A stretch of DNA of 64,000 bases from Pseudaminobacter soli (ex Zhang et al. 2022) (GCF_014595955.1 NZ_JABVCF010000009.1:186001-250000); one strand, 5' to 3'. Shown: positions 16,628 to 25,843, counted from the stretch's first letter. Notes: generated from the letters alone by a model not told the origin. A program made the numbers and translations.

Positions 16628-17914
16628 TTACGCCGCGTTGAACTCGTTCCACTTGGCGTACAGGAACTCGGCCTCGTCCATGAGGTTGTTCCAGACCGCC
16701 ACCTTCGAGAAGCGCTCCTCGTAGGAGCCCCCGTCGCGCACCTCGCCGGCCGAGTTGGTCTTCTCGCCGGTCGGGCTGGTGATGTCGGCGGTCGCGGCCT
16801 TGCCCTCGTAGAAGAAGCCGCGCTCGTTCTCGGTCAGAGCCGCCTTGGCGGTCTCCGGATTGGAGCTGTAGTAGCCCTGCTTGGCGATGAAGCCGCCGAC
16901 CCAGCCGGAATTGTACCAGTTGAGGTACTCGTAGGCAGCGTCGCGCTTCAGGCCGTCGAGATGCGCCATCAGACCGAGGCCGTTGCCCCATCCGCGATAG
17001 CCTTCCTTGAGCGGCTGGTAGACGCAGTTGATGCCCTGCGTGCGCACGGCCGTCACGGCAGGCGACCACATCGACTGGATAACCACCTCGCCCGCCGCCA
17101 TCAGGTTGACGCTTTCGTCGAAGGTGTTCCAGAGCGCGCGGAAATGCTTGGCCTTCTTCAGTTCGATCAGGCGGGCGATCGTCTTCGTGAGCTCTTCCTG
17201 GGTCGGGTTGCCCTTGTCGCCAAATTTCAGCTCGCCAGCCGCCTCCATCGCCATCATAGCGTCCATGATGCCGTTGGTCGGGATGTTCTGGATAGCTGCC
17301 TTGCCCTTGAAGTCGGGGGAGAACAGATCGGCCCAGCTCGTGATTTCGCGTCCGGTGAGATCGGGACGGATGCCGAGCGTGTCAGCATTGTAGACGCCGG
17401 GGCAGAAGTTCGCCCACTCGGTCTTGCCGGTGGCGAAGGCGTTGCTGTCCTGGTTTTCGCGGTAGATGAACTCGAAGGGCGAGTCGCCCTCGCGGGAGGC
17501 TTCCTTGCCGGCGAATGTTCCCTCGGTATAGAGGGGTGTCAGTTGGCCCCAGTTCTTGATCTTGGCGATCTCGACGCCCTGGAGGACGCCCTGCGGCACG
17601 GCGACCTTCGACTGCCAGATCTCCATGTCGGCGATGTCGATCGACTTCGGATCGTTGACCATGCGGTTGATCAGGCCGGGGTGGTCGACCACGGACATCT
17701 CGACCTTGAAGCCGAGGTCCTGGCTCGCCTGACGCGCGATGTCGACGATCGTTGAATAGGACATGCCGGTATGCACCAGCGTCACGTCCTTGAGGTTTTG
17801 CGCCCACACGGTGGGAAAGCCGGTAATAGCGGTTGCGCCCGCGATCGCCGCACCGCCCTTGAGCACGCCGCGTCTTGTCACCTTCTTGGCGGAAAGTCCG
17901 TCTGTCTTCTTCAT
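16628..17914 (-). CDS. Extracellular solute-binding protein, PotD/PotF-like
   Basis: A 428-residue periplasmic binding protein. The N-terminus has a Tat-like twin-arginine region (VTRRGVLKGGAAIAG) with an AQ cleavage zone near residue 39, so it is exported folded. The mature domain has the type-2 periplasmic-binding fold: DVTLVHTG, MSVVDHPG and a closing AWNEFN-type helix. It captures the solute for the downstream PotBC/PotA-type importer. A LysR gene lies divergently upstream across about 400 bases, so ligand-dependent control of the operon is likely. The ligand is not evident. Confidence 0.88.
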   Translation of the reverse strand: MKKTDGLSAKKVTRRGVLKGGAAIAGATAITGFPTVWAQNLKDVTLVHTGMSYSTIVDIARQASQDLGFKVEMSVVDHPGLINRMVNDPKSIDIADMEIWQSKVAVPQGVLQGVEIAKIKNWGQLTPLYTEGTFAGKEASREGDSPFEFIYRENQDSNAFATGKTEWANFCPGVYNADTLGIRPDLTGREITSWADLFSPDFKGKAAIQNIPTNGIMDAMMAMEAAGELKFGDKGNPTQEELTKTIARLIELKKAKHFRALWNTFDESVNLMAAGEVVIQSMWSPAVTAVRTQGINCVYQPLKEGYRGWGNGLGLMAHLDGLKRDAAYEYLNWYNSGWVGGFIAKQGYYSSNPETAKAALTENERGFFYEGKAATADITSPTGEKTNSAGEVRDGGSYEERFSKVAVWNNLMDEAEFLYAKWNEFNAA

Positions 17915-18319
17915 GCTATTCTCCCATTGTTGTCAGCATTCACTGCCGTCCGGATTGCCGCCTCACCGGTTCCCCCGATGTTTTTCTAGCTTTCTTGCGA
18001 AGCCGATGAGCCAGCAGGTCTAGTTAATCCAATTCAGCCCTTCTCTTCTCGTCCGTTCCCTCACTATCATCCTCGTTTCTTCGCCCGGCAATCCCGGCGC
18101 GAGCCAAACACACCGATGCGCAAAAGGCAGGCAAGGCTTCGCTCAAATAAGCGCATGGCGCTGCAACGCCTGCAAGCGGTGGCCGCAGGTAGATCCATTA
18201 ATCTGTTCACCCTCGCGCCACTTACGGGCGCTTTTTTCAATTGATAGAAAGACTAGACAGCAGAGTTTTGATTGTGAAATAATTATTTCTGAAATCATTG
18301 ATCCAAAAATGTTATCAAT
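17915..18319. promoter_or_regulatory. Divergent importer/LysR intergenic region with a 14-base perfect palindrome
   Basis: About 405 bases with no gene. GAAATAATTATTTC at 18276-18289 is a perfect 14-base palindrome ending 30 bases before the LysR GTG, in an AT-rich segment unlike the rest. Its position suits an autoregulatory LysR site that could also control the divergent importer operon. The half nearer the importer holds no clear signal beyond the binding-protein ribosome site. Confidence 0.55.
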
Positions 18320-19222
18320 GTGCGCTATGATCTGAAGCACCTTGCGACCTTCGTGGCAGTGGCCGAGGAGCTCAACTTCCATCGCGCCGCCGACCGTCTG
18401 ACCATGGCGCAGCCCGCCGTGAGCAGGGTCGTTCTGGAACTCGAGGAAAGACTGGGCGTAAAGCTTCTGGAGCGCACCACTCGTAAGGTAAGACTTACGG
18501 AATCGGGGCGCTATCTGCTCGAAGAGGCCCAGGACATCCTGGGGCGCATCGACGTGGCCGAGAACACCGTCCGGCTTCTCGCCTCCGGCACCAAGGCGAT
18601 CCTCAGGATCGGCTACACGACGATCACCGGTCATTCGCTTTTGCCAGACATCACCCGGGAGTTCCGGCGGGCCAATCCGGACGTGCGGCTGGAACTGACC
18701 TATCTCCATGCCCCCGCGCAGCGCGACAAGATCCTCCAAGACGAGATCGACCTCGGCTTCATCGAGGGCTCGTTCCAGAGCTCCGAGATCGAGTCACGGC
18801 CTCTCGCCCAGCATAGGCTGATGGCGCTGCTGCCGCCGAACCATCCGCTCTCGACACGGCAGTCCCTTACCATTGACGATCTCGCACGGGAGGAGTTGGT
18901 CATGGGCACCAACGCCGAGTGGCCGACGCTGCGCCGCATCGTCGTCGACGCCTTCCAGAAGGCCGGCCAGGTCCTGACCGTGGCACAGGAGGCGTCGAGC
19001 CTCACCGGCATCCTCGGCCTTGTCACCGCAGGCGTCGGCATCACCATCTTCACCGGCATGCCACGCTTCTGCGGCGAGCATGCGATCGTGCCGAAGCCGA
19101 TCGTCACCGATCCGCCGGTGATCGTCGAGACGCATCTTGCCTGGCGCCGCGCCAGTCTGAGCGGCGCAATGCGCCGCTTCATCGAGACCAGCGAGCACGT
19201 CGGCAGGAGCTACATGCTTTGA
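18320..19222 (+). CDS. LysR-family transcriptional regulator
   Basis: A 300-residue LysR-type regulator. The winged helix-turn-helix spans about 4-62 (LATFVAVAEELNFHRAADRLTMAQPAVSRVV). The effector domain has the two-lobed fold (LRIGYTT, LPDITREFRRANPDV, ELTYLH). The GTG at 18320 gives the canonical RYDLKHLATF start; an out-of-frame ATG two bases earlier is not used. It is divergent from the importer operon and 52 bases before the ornithine-cyclodeaminase-like gene, so it probably controls one or both in response to a pathway compound. Confidence 0.9.
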   Translation: MRYDLKHLATFVAVAEELNFHRAADRLTMAQPAVSRVVLELEERLGVKLLERTTRKVRLTESGRYLLEEAQDILGRIDVAENTVRLLASGTKAILRIGYTTITGHSLLPDITREFRRANPDVRLELTYLHAPAQRDKILQDEIDLGFIEGSFQSSEIESRPLAQHRLMALLPPNHPLSTRQSLTIDDLAREELVMGTNAEWPTLRRIVVDAFQKAGQVLTVAQEASSLTGILGLVTAGVGITIFTGMPRFCGEHAIVPKPIVTDPPVIVETHLAWRRASLSGAMRRFIETSEHVGRSYML

Positions 19223-19274
19223 CCGGCTGACCAATGCTGCCGGTCCAATCCATCCAGAAAAGGGGAACATCGAG

Positions 19275-20288
19275 ATGGAAAACTGGGCGAACCGCAAGAC
19301 GCTGATACTGGGCCGCAGCGAAATGATCGGCCTGCTAAAACCGGGCGAGTACAACGACTGTGTCGAGCAGGCCTACCGCATGCATGGCGAGGGCCGCTTC
19401 TACATGGATCCGAAGGGCCACATCGTGCTCGACCGCTTTCCGGGCGAGTGGGAGGCGATGCCTTCCTACATCGAGGAGCCGCATGCGGCCGCCTGCAAAT
19501 GGGTCTCGATCCGCGAGTGGAACCGCGAGCGGTTCAACCTGCCGACGGTGTTCTCGATCCTCATCTACACCCATCCGGAGACCGGGTTTCCACTCGCCAT
19601 CGTCGACGGCAGCTATCACACGGTGATGCGCACCGGCTCGGCCGCCGCCGTCTCGGCCAAGTGGCTGGCGCGCAAGGATTCCCGCAAGCTGGCGATCGTC
19701 GGAGCCGGGCACATGGCTGAGGGCGCGCTCGCGACCTGCAACGAGGTATTCCCCTGGTCCGAGGTGCGGCTCTGGAGCCGCAGCCAGGAGACGCTCGACC
19801 ATTTCGTCAAGGAGCAGCAGCCGAAATACGGCAGCTTCGAGATCAAGCCGTCGACCAACATCGAACAGGTGGTGCGCGGGGCCGACGTGGTCGTCACCAT
19901 CACGCCGGCGCGCGGGCCGATCGTCATGGACGAATGGATCTCGCCGGGCACGCACATCGCAGCGGTCGGCGCCGACAAGAAGGGCGATCAGGAGCTTGAG
20001 GGCAAGATCCTGCAGCGCGCCCGCATCTTCGTCGACGACATCCGCCAGTGCCGCACCGATGGCGAGATCAACGTGCCTCTCTCCGAAGGCCTGATCACAG
20101 AGGCCGACATCGCCGGCGAGATCGGCGAGGTGATCACCGGCAGGAAGCAGGGCCGCACCTCGGACGATGAGATCACGCTGTTCGACTCGACCGGCATCGC
20201 GCTGCAGGATTCGGCGACCGTGCCGCTGGAATACGAGCGCGCGCTGGCGGCTGGAGTGGGCATCGAGAAGAAGATGATTTCGACCTGA
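19275..20288 (+). CDS. Ornithine cyclodeaminase / mu-crystallin-family protein
   Basis: A 337-residue member of the ornithine cyclodeaminase/mu-crystallin family. The block DGSYHTVMRTGSAAAVSAKWLAR is followed by the NAD(P)-binding motif VGAGHMAEGA and the HIAAVGADKKGDQEL segment. The family includes ornithine cyclodeaminase, alanine and ketimine dehydrogenases, so it probably acts on an imine or amino acid with a nicotinamide cofactor. GGGGAAC lies upstream of the ATG at 19275. It follows the LysR gene on the same strand and is convergent with a class V aminotransferase. I cannot choose among the activities from sequence. Confidence 0.85.
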   Translation: MENWANRKTLILGRSEMIGLLKPGEYNDCVEQAYRMHGEGRFYMDPKGHIVLDRFPGEWEAMPSYIEEPHAAACKWVSIREWNRERFNLPTVFSILIYTHPETGFPLAIVDGSYHTVMRTGSAAAVSAKWLARKDSRKLAIVGAGHMAEGALATCNEVFPWSEVRLWSRSQETLDHFVKEQQPKYGSFEIKPSTNIEQVVRGADVVVTITPARGPIVMDEWISPGTHIAAVGADKKGDQELEGKILQRARIFVDDIRQCRTDGEINVPLSEGLITEADIAGEIGEVITGRKQGRTSDDEITLFDSTGIALQDSATVPLEYERALAAGVGIEKKMIST

Positions 20289-20657
20289 GGAAGCTGCCGG
20301 GAGAGATTGAGAAGGGCCCCTGCTTCTTCGTCATCCTAAGGCGGAGCAACCGCGGAGCGGTGTCGCGAAGACCCTAGGATCCATGCCGGAGCAATGCGGC
20401 CGTATCCGGCAAAGCAGATTAACACTGGGATGCGAGCGGGCTCGGCACCGGCTGTGTTCGTCCGGACTGGTCCGGCATGGATCCTCGGGTCAAGCCCGAG
20501 GATGACAAACGCAGAGATGAAATCGGCCAATCGTCGCACGCGTCAATCAACCCCGCGAAAAACTTCGAGTCTCAGCCCGAACCAGCTAGACCCTCGAACC
20601 ATTCGGGATTGGCCTCCTCGGGCGGAGGCCTGTCGGTTGTCCCCTCATCCGCCTCTC
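20289..20657. repeat. Convergent intergenic region with a long palindromic repeat
   Basis: About 370 bases between convergent genes with no coding gene. A 15-base exact inverted repeat pairs AGGATCCATGCCGGA (20376-20390) with TCCGGCATGGATCCT (20471-20485). An outer pair GTCATCCT (20330-20337) and AGGATGAC (20499-20506) extends it to a 177-base element. It resembles rhizobial RPE-like repeats and may also terminate both transcripts. Confidence 0.7.
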
Positions 20658-21908
20658 TCACGTCCTCCGCGAAATCTCCCGCAGCGCCTCCTCGAACCGG
20701 CCGATCTCCTCGACCGTGTTGTAGTGGACGAGCGAGACGCGGATGGCGCCGCTGTCCATGCTGAGCCCCAGCCGGTTCATCAGCCGCGGCGCGTACATGT
20801 GGCCGTCGCGGATTCCGATCTCGCGGCTCGCCATCTCCTCCACGATCATCTGCGGCGACAGCGTGCCGATGTTGAACATGAAGGTCGGCACCCGCTCCTG
20901 GATGCGGCTCTCGTCCGCAATGCCATAGACTGTCGCGCCGCAGCCCTTCAGCACGCGCAGCATCTCGCGGGCGAGCAAGATCTCGTAGTCGCGGATCGCA
21001 CCCATGCCGGCGACGATGTTGTCCCGGCGCGTGCGGTTGTTCGACGGCGCAAAGCCGCGCCCGACCGACTCGAGATACCTGACCGCGGCATCCATGCCCG
21101 ACACGTTCTCGTAGATGAAGGTGCCTGCCTCGACCTTGTAGGGAGGCTCGTCGGGGATGAAATCCTCGCGGAAGGTGGGCAGCCGCTTGAGCGCATCATA
21201 CCGCCCCCAAAGAAAACCCATGTGCGGCGAGAAATTCTTGTAGCCGGAGCAGACGAGATAGTCGCAGCCCCACGCCTGCACGTCGATGAGCGCATGCGGG
21301 CCGTAATGGACGCAGTCGAGGAAGAGCTCCGCGCCAGCCGCATGGGCGATCTCAGCAACGGAAGCGACGTCGACGATCGAGCCAATGGCGTGCGCGGCCA
21401 CCGCGCAGGCGACGAGCCGGGTGCGGTCGGAGACGAGCGGGCGCAGGTCATCAACGTGGAGATTGCCGTCCTCTCGCATGCGCCACCACTTGATCTTCAC
21501 GCCTGAGGGCGCGAGCGCCAGCCAGGTGGCGATGTTGGCGTCATGGTCCATGTCGGTGACGACGATCTCGTCACGATCCGACAGCATCTGGCCGATGCCG
21601 AGGCTGACCAGCCGGATGAACGAGGTGGCGTTCATCCCGAAGCAGATCTCCTCCGGGCGGTAGGCGTTGATCAGGATCGCCACGCTCTCGCGCGCAGTCG
21701 CCACGGATTGATCCACCCGGACGCTGCGGCCATAGCGCCCGCCGCGCTGCACGTTGAAGTCGGTGAGGTGGGTGGTCACCGCATCGAGCACGCTCTGCGG
21801 GATTTGCGCGCCGGCCGCATTGTCCATGAAGATGAAGGAGCCCGCCTTCTGCAATGCCGGGAACTGGGCGCGCACCGCCTCGATTCGGAAAGTATTCTGC
21901 TGATGCAC
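20658..21908 (-). CDS. Class V aminotransferase-family PLP enzyme, cysteine-desulfurase-like
   Basis: A 416-residue PLP enzyme of the class V fold. The Schiff-base lysine is Lys224 in SGYKNFSPH, preceded by the cofactor-binding Asp198 and His201 (LDCVHYGPH). The early [14 protein letters not shown] block is typical of the cysteine-desulfurase/isopenicillin-epimerase-like group. Substrate and reaction type (desulfuration, transamination, elimination) are open. It follows the amino acid importer permease by 52 bases on the same strand and may act on the imported compound. Confidence 0.8.
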   Translation of the reverse strand: MHQQNTFRIEAVRAQFPALQKAGSFIFMDNAAGAQIPQSVLDAVTTHLTDFNVQRGGRYGRSVRVDQSVATARESVAILINAYRPEEICFGMNATSFIRLVSLGIGQMLSDRDEIVVTDMDHDANIATWLALAPSGVKIKWWRMREDGNLHVDDLRPLVSDRTRLVACAVAAHAIGSIVDVASVAEIAHAAGAELFLDCVHYGPHALIDVQAWGCDYLVCSGYKNFSPHMGFLWGRYDALKRLPTFREDFIPDEPPYKVEAGTFIYENVSGMDAAVRYLESVGRGFAPSNNRTRRDNIVAGMGAIRDYEILLAREMLRVLKGCGATVYGIADESRIQERVPTFMFNIGTLSPQMIVEEMASREIGIRDGHMYAPRLMNRLGLSMDSGAIRVSLVHYNTVEEIGRFEEALREISRRT

Positions 21909-21960
21909 GGCTATCTCCTCCAGTCCGTGATGAGTTGTTCTGGTTCGAGGCGGCGAGCCC

Positions 21961-22632
21961 TTACCGCTCCGCCGCCTTCGCGCGCTTCTCCACCCATCCG
22001 ACCAGCCGAACCATGGGCCAGAGGAAGGCGAGATAGACGACCGCCGCGGCGATCAGCGGAGACGGATTGGCGTAGAAGGCCTGCGCGTCGTTGGCTTCCT
22101 TGAGCAGTTCCGGTAGCGCCACGGCCGACGCCAGCGAGGTGTCCTTGAACATCGACACGCAGTTGCTGGTGGTCGGCGGGATGACCAGCCGCACAGCCTG
22201 CGGCAGAATCACCTTGCGCAGCGTGAGGATGAAAGGAAGTCCGAGCGCGTGCGCGGCCTCGAACTGGCCCTTCGGGATGCTCTCGATGCCCGAGCGGAAG
22301 ACCTCGGCCGAATATGCCGACATGACGAAGGAGAACGCCAAGGTCGCCGACGCCCAGGACGACAGCCGGATGCCGACGAAAGGCAGCGCGTAGTAGATCA
22401 GGATCAGCACCACCAGCACCGGCATTGCGCGAAAAATGTCGATGTAGCCGATGGTGAGCCAGCGGAACGGCTTTGGCGCGTAGAGGCGTACGAGGCTGAT
22501 CACCAGCCCGAGCGGAATGCCGATGCCGATCGCGCAGAGGCCGAGCAGCAGTGTGTTGACCAGGCCTCGCATCAGCGCCGGCAAAGCCGACGCCATGACC
22601 TGCGCGTTGAAAAAAGTCTCGAGCAAAGTCAT
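21961..22632 (-). CDS. Polar amino acid ABC importer permease, HisM/GlnP-like
   Basis: A 223-residue HAAT-family permease with about five helices. The signature block [40 protein letters not shown] is clear, as are GLVNTLLLG and [12 protein letters not shown]. The ATG at 22632 follows GGGAG; an in-frame upstream start would precede it without a site. It follows the matching binding protein and a terminator-like hairpin. No second permease and no ATPase gene lies nearby, so the importer either uses a homodimer with a distant ATPase or is incomplete here. Confidence 0.88.
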   Translation of the reverse strand: MTLLETFFNAQVMASALPALMRGLVNTLLLGLCAIGIGIPLGLVISLVRLYAPKPFRWLTIGYIDIFRAMPVLVVLILIYYALPFVGIRLSSWASATLAFSFVMSAYSAEVFRSGIESIPKGQFEAAHALGLPFILTLRKVILPQAVRLVIPPTTSNCVSMFKDTSLASAVALPELLKEANDAQAFYANPSPLIAAAVVYLAFLWPMVRLVGWVEKRAKAAER

Positions 22633-22652
22633 TACGAACTCCCGCCAAAACA

Positions 22653-22679
22653 ATCGTGCCGGCATTCAGCCGGCACGAT
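22653..22679 (-). terminator. Hairpin with U-run between binding-protein and permease genes
   Basis: ATCGTGCCGGC and GCCGGCACGAT form an exact 11-base-pair stem with a 5-base loop. On the minus strand it is followed by TTGTTTT, so it is a good intrinsic attenuator that would give more binding protein than permease. Confidence 0.75.
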
Positions 22680-22701
22680 CAACACAGAGATGCTGGTGCG
22701 A

Positions 22702-23493
22702 TTACGCTTTCGGCAGCGGCGCCTCGACGACCGTGGAGGAATCCGCCGGCGGCTCGGTGCCGAACCACTTCTTATGGATGGCGGCCAGCGTCCCGTCCTT
22801 CTTCATCTCGGTGAGCGCGTCGTTGATCTTGCCGAGCAGCGGATGGTTCTTGGTCATCATCAGCCCGTACTGCTCGCCGGTCTTGATGCGGTCGACGACC
22901 GCCAGACCCTGCATCTTGGTGAACGCGTATCCCATGCCGGGTACGTCGCTGACCACGCCGTCGATGCGGCCGGCGGAGAGATCGAGCAGGACCTCCTGCT
23001 GGGTGTTGTAGCCCTTGATCTCGGCAAAGCCCTGTTCGGACTGGTGCTCCTTCGACCACTTGTCGCCGGTCGAGCCCGACAGCACGCCGACGATCTTGCC
23101 CTTGAGATCGGCAAGCGACTTAACCTCGCCGTCCTTCTTGGCGGCGATGCCCATGTCGGAATCGTAGTAGGGCTGCGTGAAGGACTGCGAGCCGAGCCGC
23201 TCCTGGGTGATGGTGATCGAGGAGATCGCCACATCGATGCGCCCCGAACTGGTCGCGGCGAAGAGCGGCTGGAAGTCGAGGCCCTGGATGTCGACGTTCA
23301 TGCCGAGCCGCTTGGCTGCCTCGGTGACGATGTCGACCTCGAAGCCCTCGAAGTTTCCGCTCTCGCCCTTGAACTCGAAGGGCGGGTTGTTCGGGTAGGA
23401 CCCGACATTGAGCGTCTCCTGGGCGACGGCCGGCCCGGCCGAGATGCCGAGCGCGGCGGCCAGAATGAGCAGATTTCGGCGGCTAAGTATCAT
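22702..23493 (-). CDS. Polar amino acid ABC importer substrate-binding protein
   Basis: A 263-residue periplasmic binding protein. A Sec signal (SRRNLLILAAALGISAGPAVAQ) ends near residue 25. The mature protein starts ETLNVGSYPNNPPFEFKGE and has the GFEVDIVTEAAKRLG and QPLFAATSSGRIDVAISSITIT blocks of polar amino acid binders. Substrate contacts (SGRIDV, TQPYY) fit an alpha-amino acid. The gene precedes a permease across a hairpin. The specific amino acid cannot be told. Confidence 0.88.
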   Translation of the reverse strand: MILSRRNLLILAAALGISAGPAVAQETLNVGSYPNNPPFEFKGESGNFEGFEVDIVTEAAKRLGMNVDIQGLDFQPLFAATSSGRIDVAISSITITQERLGSQSFTQPYYDSDMGIAAKKDGEVKSLADLKGKIVGVLSGSTGDKWSKEHQSEQGFAEIKGYNTQQEVLLDLSAGRIDGVVSDVPGMGYAFTKMQGLAVVDRIKTGEQYGLMMTKNHPLLGKINDALTEMKKDGTLAAIHKKWFGTEPPADSSTVVEAPLPKA

Positions 23494-23563
23494 TATGTTC
23501 CCCTTCTTTGTTGTGAGGGCTCCCCGCCCTCTGGTTGTTTGCCGTTCCGCCTTCCGCGGCTCG

Positions 23564-24757
23564 TCAATTCAAGGCTTCGACCATCCGGTCGAGCGCAGTC
23601 TCGATCTGCTCGGCGCTGCGGAAGACGCACATGCGCAGAAACCGGTCGGCAGGGCTGCCGAACAGGTAACCCGGCGCCAGTCCGACGCGGGCCTTCTCCA
23701 GAATGTCGGTGCAGGCGCGGCGCGAGTCGCTCTCTCCTTCCAGTGCGAAGAACGCGTACATGCCGCCGCGCGGCTTGGCCGGGAGTACGACCCGGTTGAT
23801 CCGGCCCAGCCTGTCATAGGCAAGGTCGAGCCCCGTCTTGACCCTTTCCTTGATCTCCTGGACCAGCGACTCCCCTTGCCGTATCGCGGCAGCCGCGCCG
23901 GCCTGGATCGGTCCGGCGGTTCCGCTGTTGATGTACTGCGTCATCGCGGCGAGTTGGTCGGCAACGCCGGACGGATGCGTCAGCCAGCCGACGCGCCAGC
24001 CGGTCATCGCCCAGGCCTTCGAGAAAGTATTGACGGACATCACCCGGTCGCCGTCTTCGGCGATCTGCAGGATGGAGGGCGCGACATCTCCATCGAAGTA
24101 GAGCCGGCCATAGACCTCGTCGGAGATGATCCAGATACCGGTGCGGCGGCTGAATTCGAGCAGCGCCTCCATCTCGGCCTTCGTGGCTGTCCATCCGGTG
24201 GGGTTGGACGGGGTCGACAGGAAGATCGCGCGGGTCCGGGCGTTGCAACTGGCGAACAGTTTGTCGAGATCGAGCCGCCAGTCGCCATCCCTGAACTCGA
24301 GCGGGAACGGCCGCGGCTCGCCGCCGATCAGGTGAATGGCGTTGTGGATGTTCGGCCACTGTGGCGCGACATAGATGACGTTCGTGCCGACGTCGACGAT
24401 CAGTTCCAGCGCCATGTAGAGCGCCTGCATGCCGCTGGGCGTGACGGTCGTGCGCTCGATGGGGATCGGCCGGCCGTGCAGCCGCGTTTGATAATCGGCC
24501 AGCGCCTCGATCAGCGGCCCGTACCCGCGCATGTTGGGAATGTAGAAGGTGAGCCCGTCGTCGAAGGCGGCCTTGGCCGCCTCGCGGATGAAGGCCGGCG
24601 TGACCATGTCGCCTTCCCCGTACCAAAGCGCGATCACGTCGCCCAGTTCGCGGGCGCGTATTGCCAGGTGGGAGATGTTCTCGGTTTGGAGGTCGCGAAT
24701 TTGCGCGCGGATGCCTTCGAAGGCGTAGCGCGCCCTGCCCGCGGCTTCAGGTGGCAT
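23564..24757 (-). CDS. Class I aminotransferase, aspartate/aromatic-type
   Basis: A 397-residue PLP aminotransferase (400 with the TTG at 24766). In the 400-residue numbering the Schiff-base lysine is Lys250 in NTFSKAWAMTGWR, preceded by SNPTG at 187-191 and ISDEVYG. It transfers an amino group between an amino acid and a 2-oxo acid in the cytosol. The TTG has GGGGG close upstream, while the ATG at 24757 is the more usual start; the difference is three residues. It sits between an HpcH-type aldolase and an amino acid importer. With IorAB and a YUCCA-like enzyme elsewhere, an aromatic substrate is attractive but unproven. Confidence 0.87.
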   Translation of the reverse strand: MPPEAAGRARYAFEGIRAQIRDLQTENISHLAIRARELGDVIALWYGEGDMVTPAFIREAAKAAFDDGLTFYIPNMRGYGPLIEALADYQTRLHGRPIPIERTTVTPSGMQALYMALELIVDVGTNVIYVAPQWPNIHNAIHLIGGEPRPFPLEFRDGDWRLDLDKLFASCNARTRAIFLSTPSNPTGWTATKAEMEALLEFSRRTGIWIISDEVYGRLYFDGDVAPSILQIAEDGDRVMSVNTFSKAWAMTGWRVGWLTHPSGVADQLAAMTQYINSGTAGPIQAGAAAAIRQGESLVQEIKERVKTGLDLAYDRLGRINRVVLPAKPRGGMYAFFALEGESDSRRACTDILEKARVGLAPGYLFGSPADRFLRMCVFRSAEQIETALDRMVEALN

Positions 24758-24846
24758 GAAAGACAATAAGGACCCCCACAGGACTTTTGCGCATGTTCGC
24801 CGGCGCCTGCTAGTATGAGATCATTCTATTGTCGGCCCGACAAGCA

Positions 24847-24895
24847 ATGCTATCCGAAGCCGTGTGCATTTCAAGGCGCAAGTTTTAAGCTTAAA
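24847..24895 (-). promoter_or_regulatory. Predicted aminotransferase promoter with AAGCTT palindrome
   Basis: On the minus strand a TTGAAA -35 (24869-24874) and TAGCAT -10 (24847-24852) are spaced by 16 bases. Ten bases upstream of the -35 lies the perfect 12-base palindrome TTTAAGCTTAAA (24884-24895), which overlaps the aldolase stop. The palindrome matches three others in the window at 25.8, 39.3 and 47.0 kb. Confidence 0.5.
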
Positions 24896-25712
24896 CAAAT
24901 TCGCCCCCTGCTTGCTTACCTTGATCGCCATCGGCAGATTCGGTTTTCGCCCTCCTGAGTCTTTCCGCCACGGCCTCCCCGAGAAACATCGTGTCGCTTG
25001 CCAGAATAAAGAAGCTGGCACCCTTCACGGACCATTTGGCGACGTCTTCCGGCCTTGCGCAGAAAATGCCAGCCGCCTTGCCCTTGGCCAGCGCCGCTGC
25101 AATGATGCTTTCGATCGCACTGGCAAGGCGCACGGCATGTTCGGGCCCAATCGCACCAAGCGAGACCGACAGGTCGCCGGGACCGACGAATACCACATCC
25201 ACGCCCTCGGTCGCAGCGATCGCATCCGCATTCGCGAGCCCTTCGGCGGTCTCGACCTGGACCGCGACCAGCACCCCTGAATTTGCCGCGGCCAGATACT
25301 CGAAGATGCGATAACCGTAACCGGCGGCGCGCCCCGGCCCGACGCCGCGCTCACCTTCCGGCGGGAAACGCGCTGCCTTGACCGCCGCCCTCGCCTGCTC
25401 GGCGCTGGAAACGCGCGGCACAAGCACGCCGCGGGCGCCGCTGTCGAGAGCGGCCGCAATCGCCTCCGGTCCGTGGCCCGGGACCCGGACCAGTGCCGGG
25501 ACGCCATGCACGTCGGCAGCCCGAACCAGGTTCTCGATGCCGTCGCGGGCGATCTGCGCATGTTCCCAATCCATGCACAGGAAGTCCGGACCCGAGTGCG
25601 CGACCACCTCTACGGCGACAGGGTGCGGGATCGCTGCAAACGTGCCGACGAGCTTCGCCCTTTCGAGACATCTATCGCGGAAGCCGGTCATTTGGCGTCC
25701 GTTTGTATCCAT
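24891..25712 (-). CDS. HpcH/HpaI-family aldolase
   Basis: A 273-residue class II-type pyruvate aldolase of the HpaI family. The catalytic Arg (LVRVPGHG), the metal-binding Glu (VQVETAEGL) and Asp (GPGDLS) blocks are present. It cleaves or forms a bond next to pyruvate in 4-hydroxy-2-oxo acids, as in the homoprotocatechuate pathway. The ATG at 25712 follows GGAAGGGGG. It is divergent from the RutA-like monooxygenase across a region holding an AAGCTT-type palindrome, and precedes the aminotransferase. The real substrate is unknown. Confidence 0.87.
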   Translation of the reverse strand: MDTNGRQMTGFRDRCLERAKLVGTFAAIPHPVAVEVVAHSGPDFLCMDWEHAQIARDGIENLVRAADVHGVPALVRVPGHGPEAIAAALDSGARGVLVPRVSSAEQARAAVKAARFPPEGERGVGPGRAAGYGYRIFEYLAAANSGVLVAVQVETAEGLANADAIAATEGVDVVFVGPGDLSVSLGAIGPEHAVRLASAIESIIAAALAKGKAAGIFCARPEDVAKWSVKGASFFILASDTMFLGEAVAERLRRAKTESADGDQGKQAGGEFV

Positions 25713-25782
25713 GCTGCCGCCCCCCTTCCGGATGTTCTTCCTTGTAACTAGGAGGAGAAGGCAGTCACCCGCAATACTCGCT

Positions 25783-25798
25783 ATTTCATGCTTGAACT
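25783..25798. promoter_or_regulatory. Operator-like palindrome in the aldolase/monooxygenase divergent promoter
   Basis: ATTTCATGCTTGAACT differs at two of 16 positions from the perfect palindrome upstream of abmA (39307-39322). The right half contains TTGAAC, a good plus-strand -35, with a weak TAGCGT 16 bases on, so a bound protein would cover the promoter of the RutA-like gene. It lies 45 bases from the monooxygenase start. Confidence 0.5.
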
Positions 25799-25843
25799 TT
25801 TCTCAGGCGCTCGTAGCGTGGCGTCCGGCGAGGAAACCCCAAC

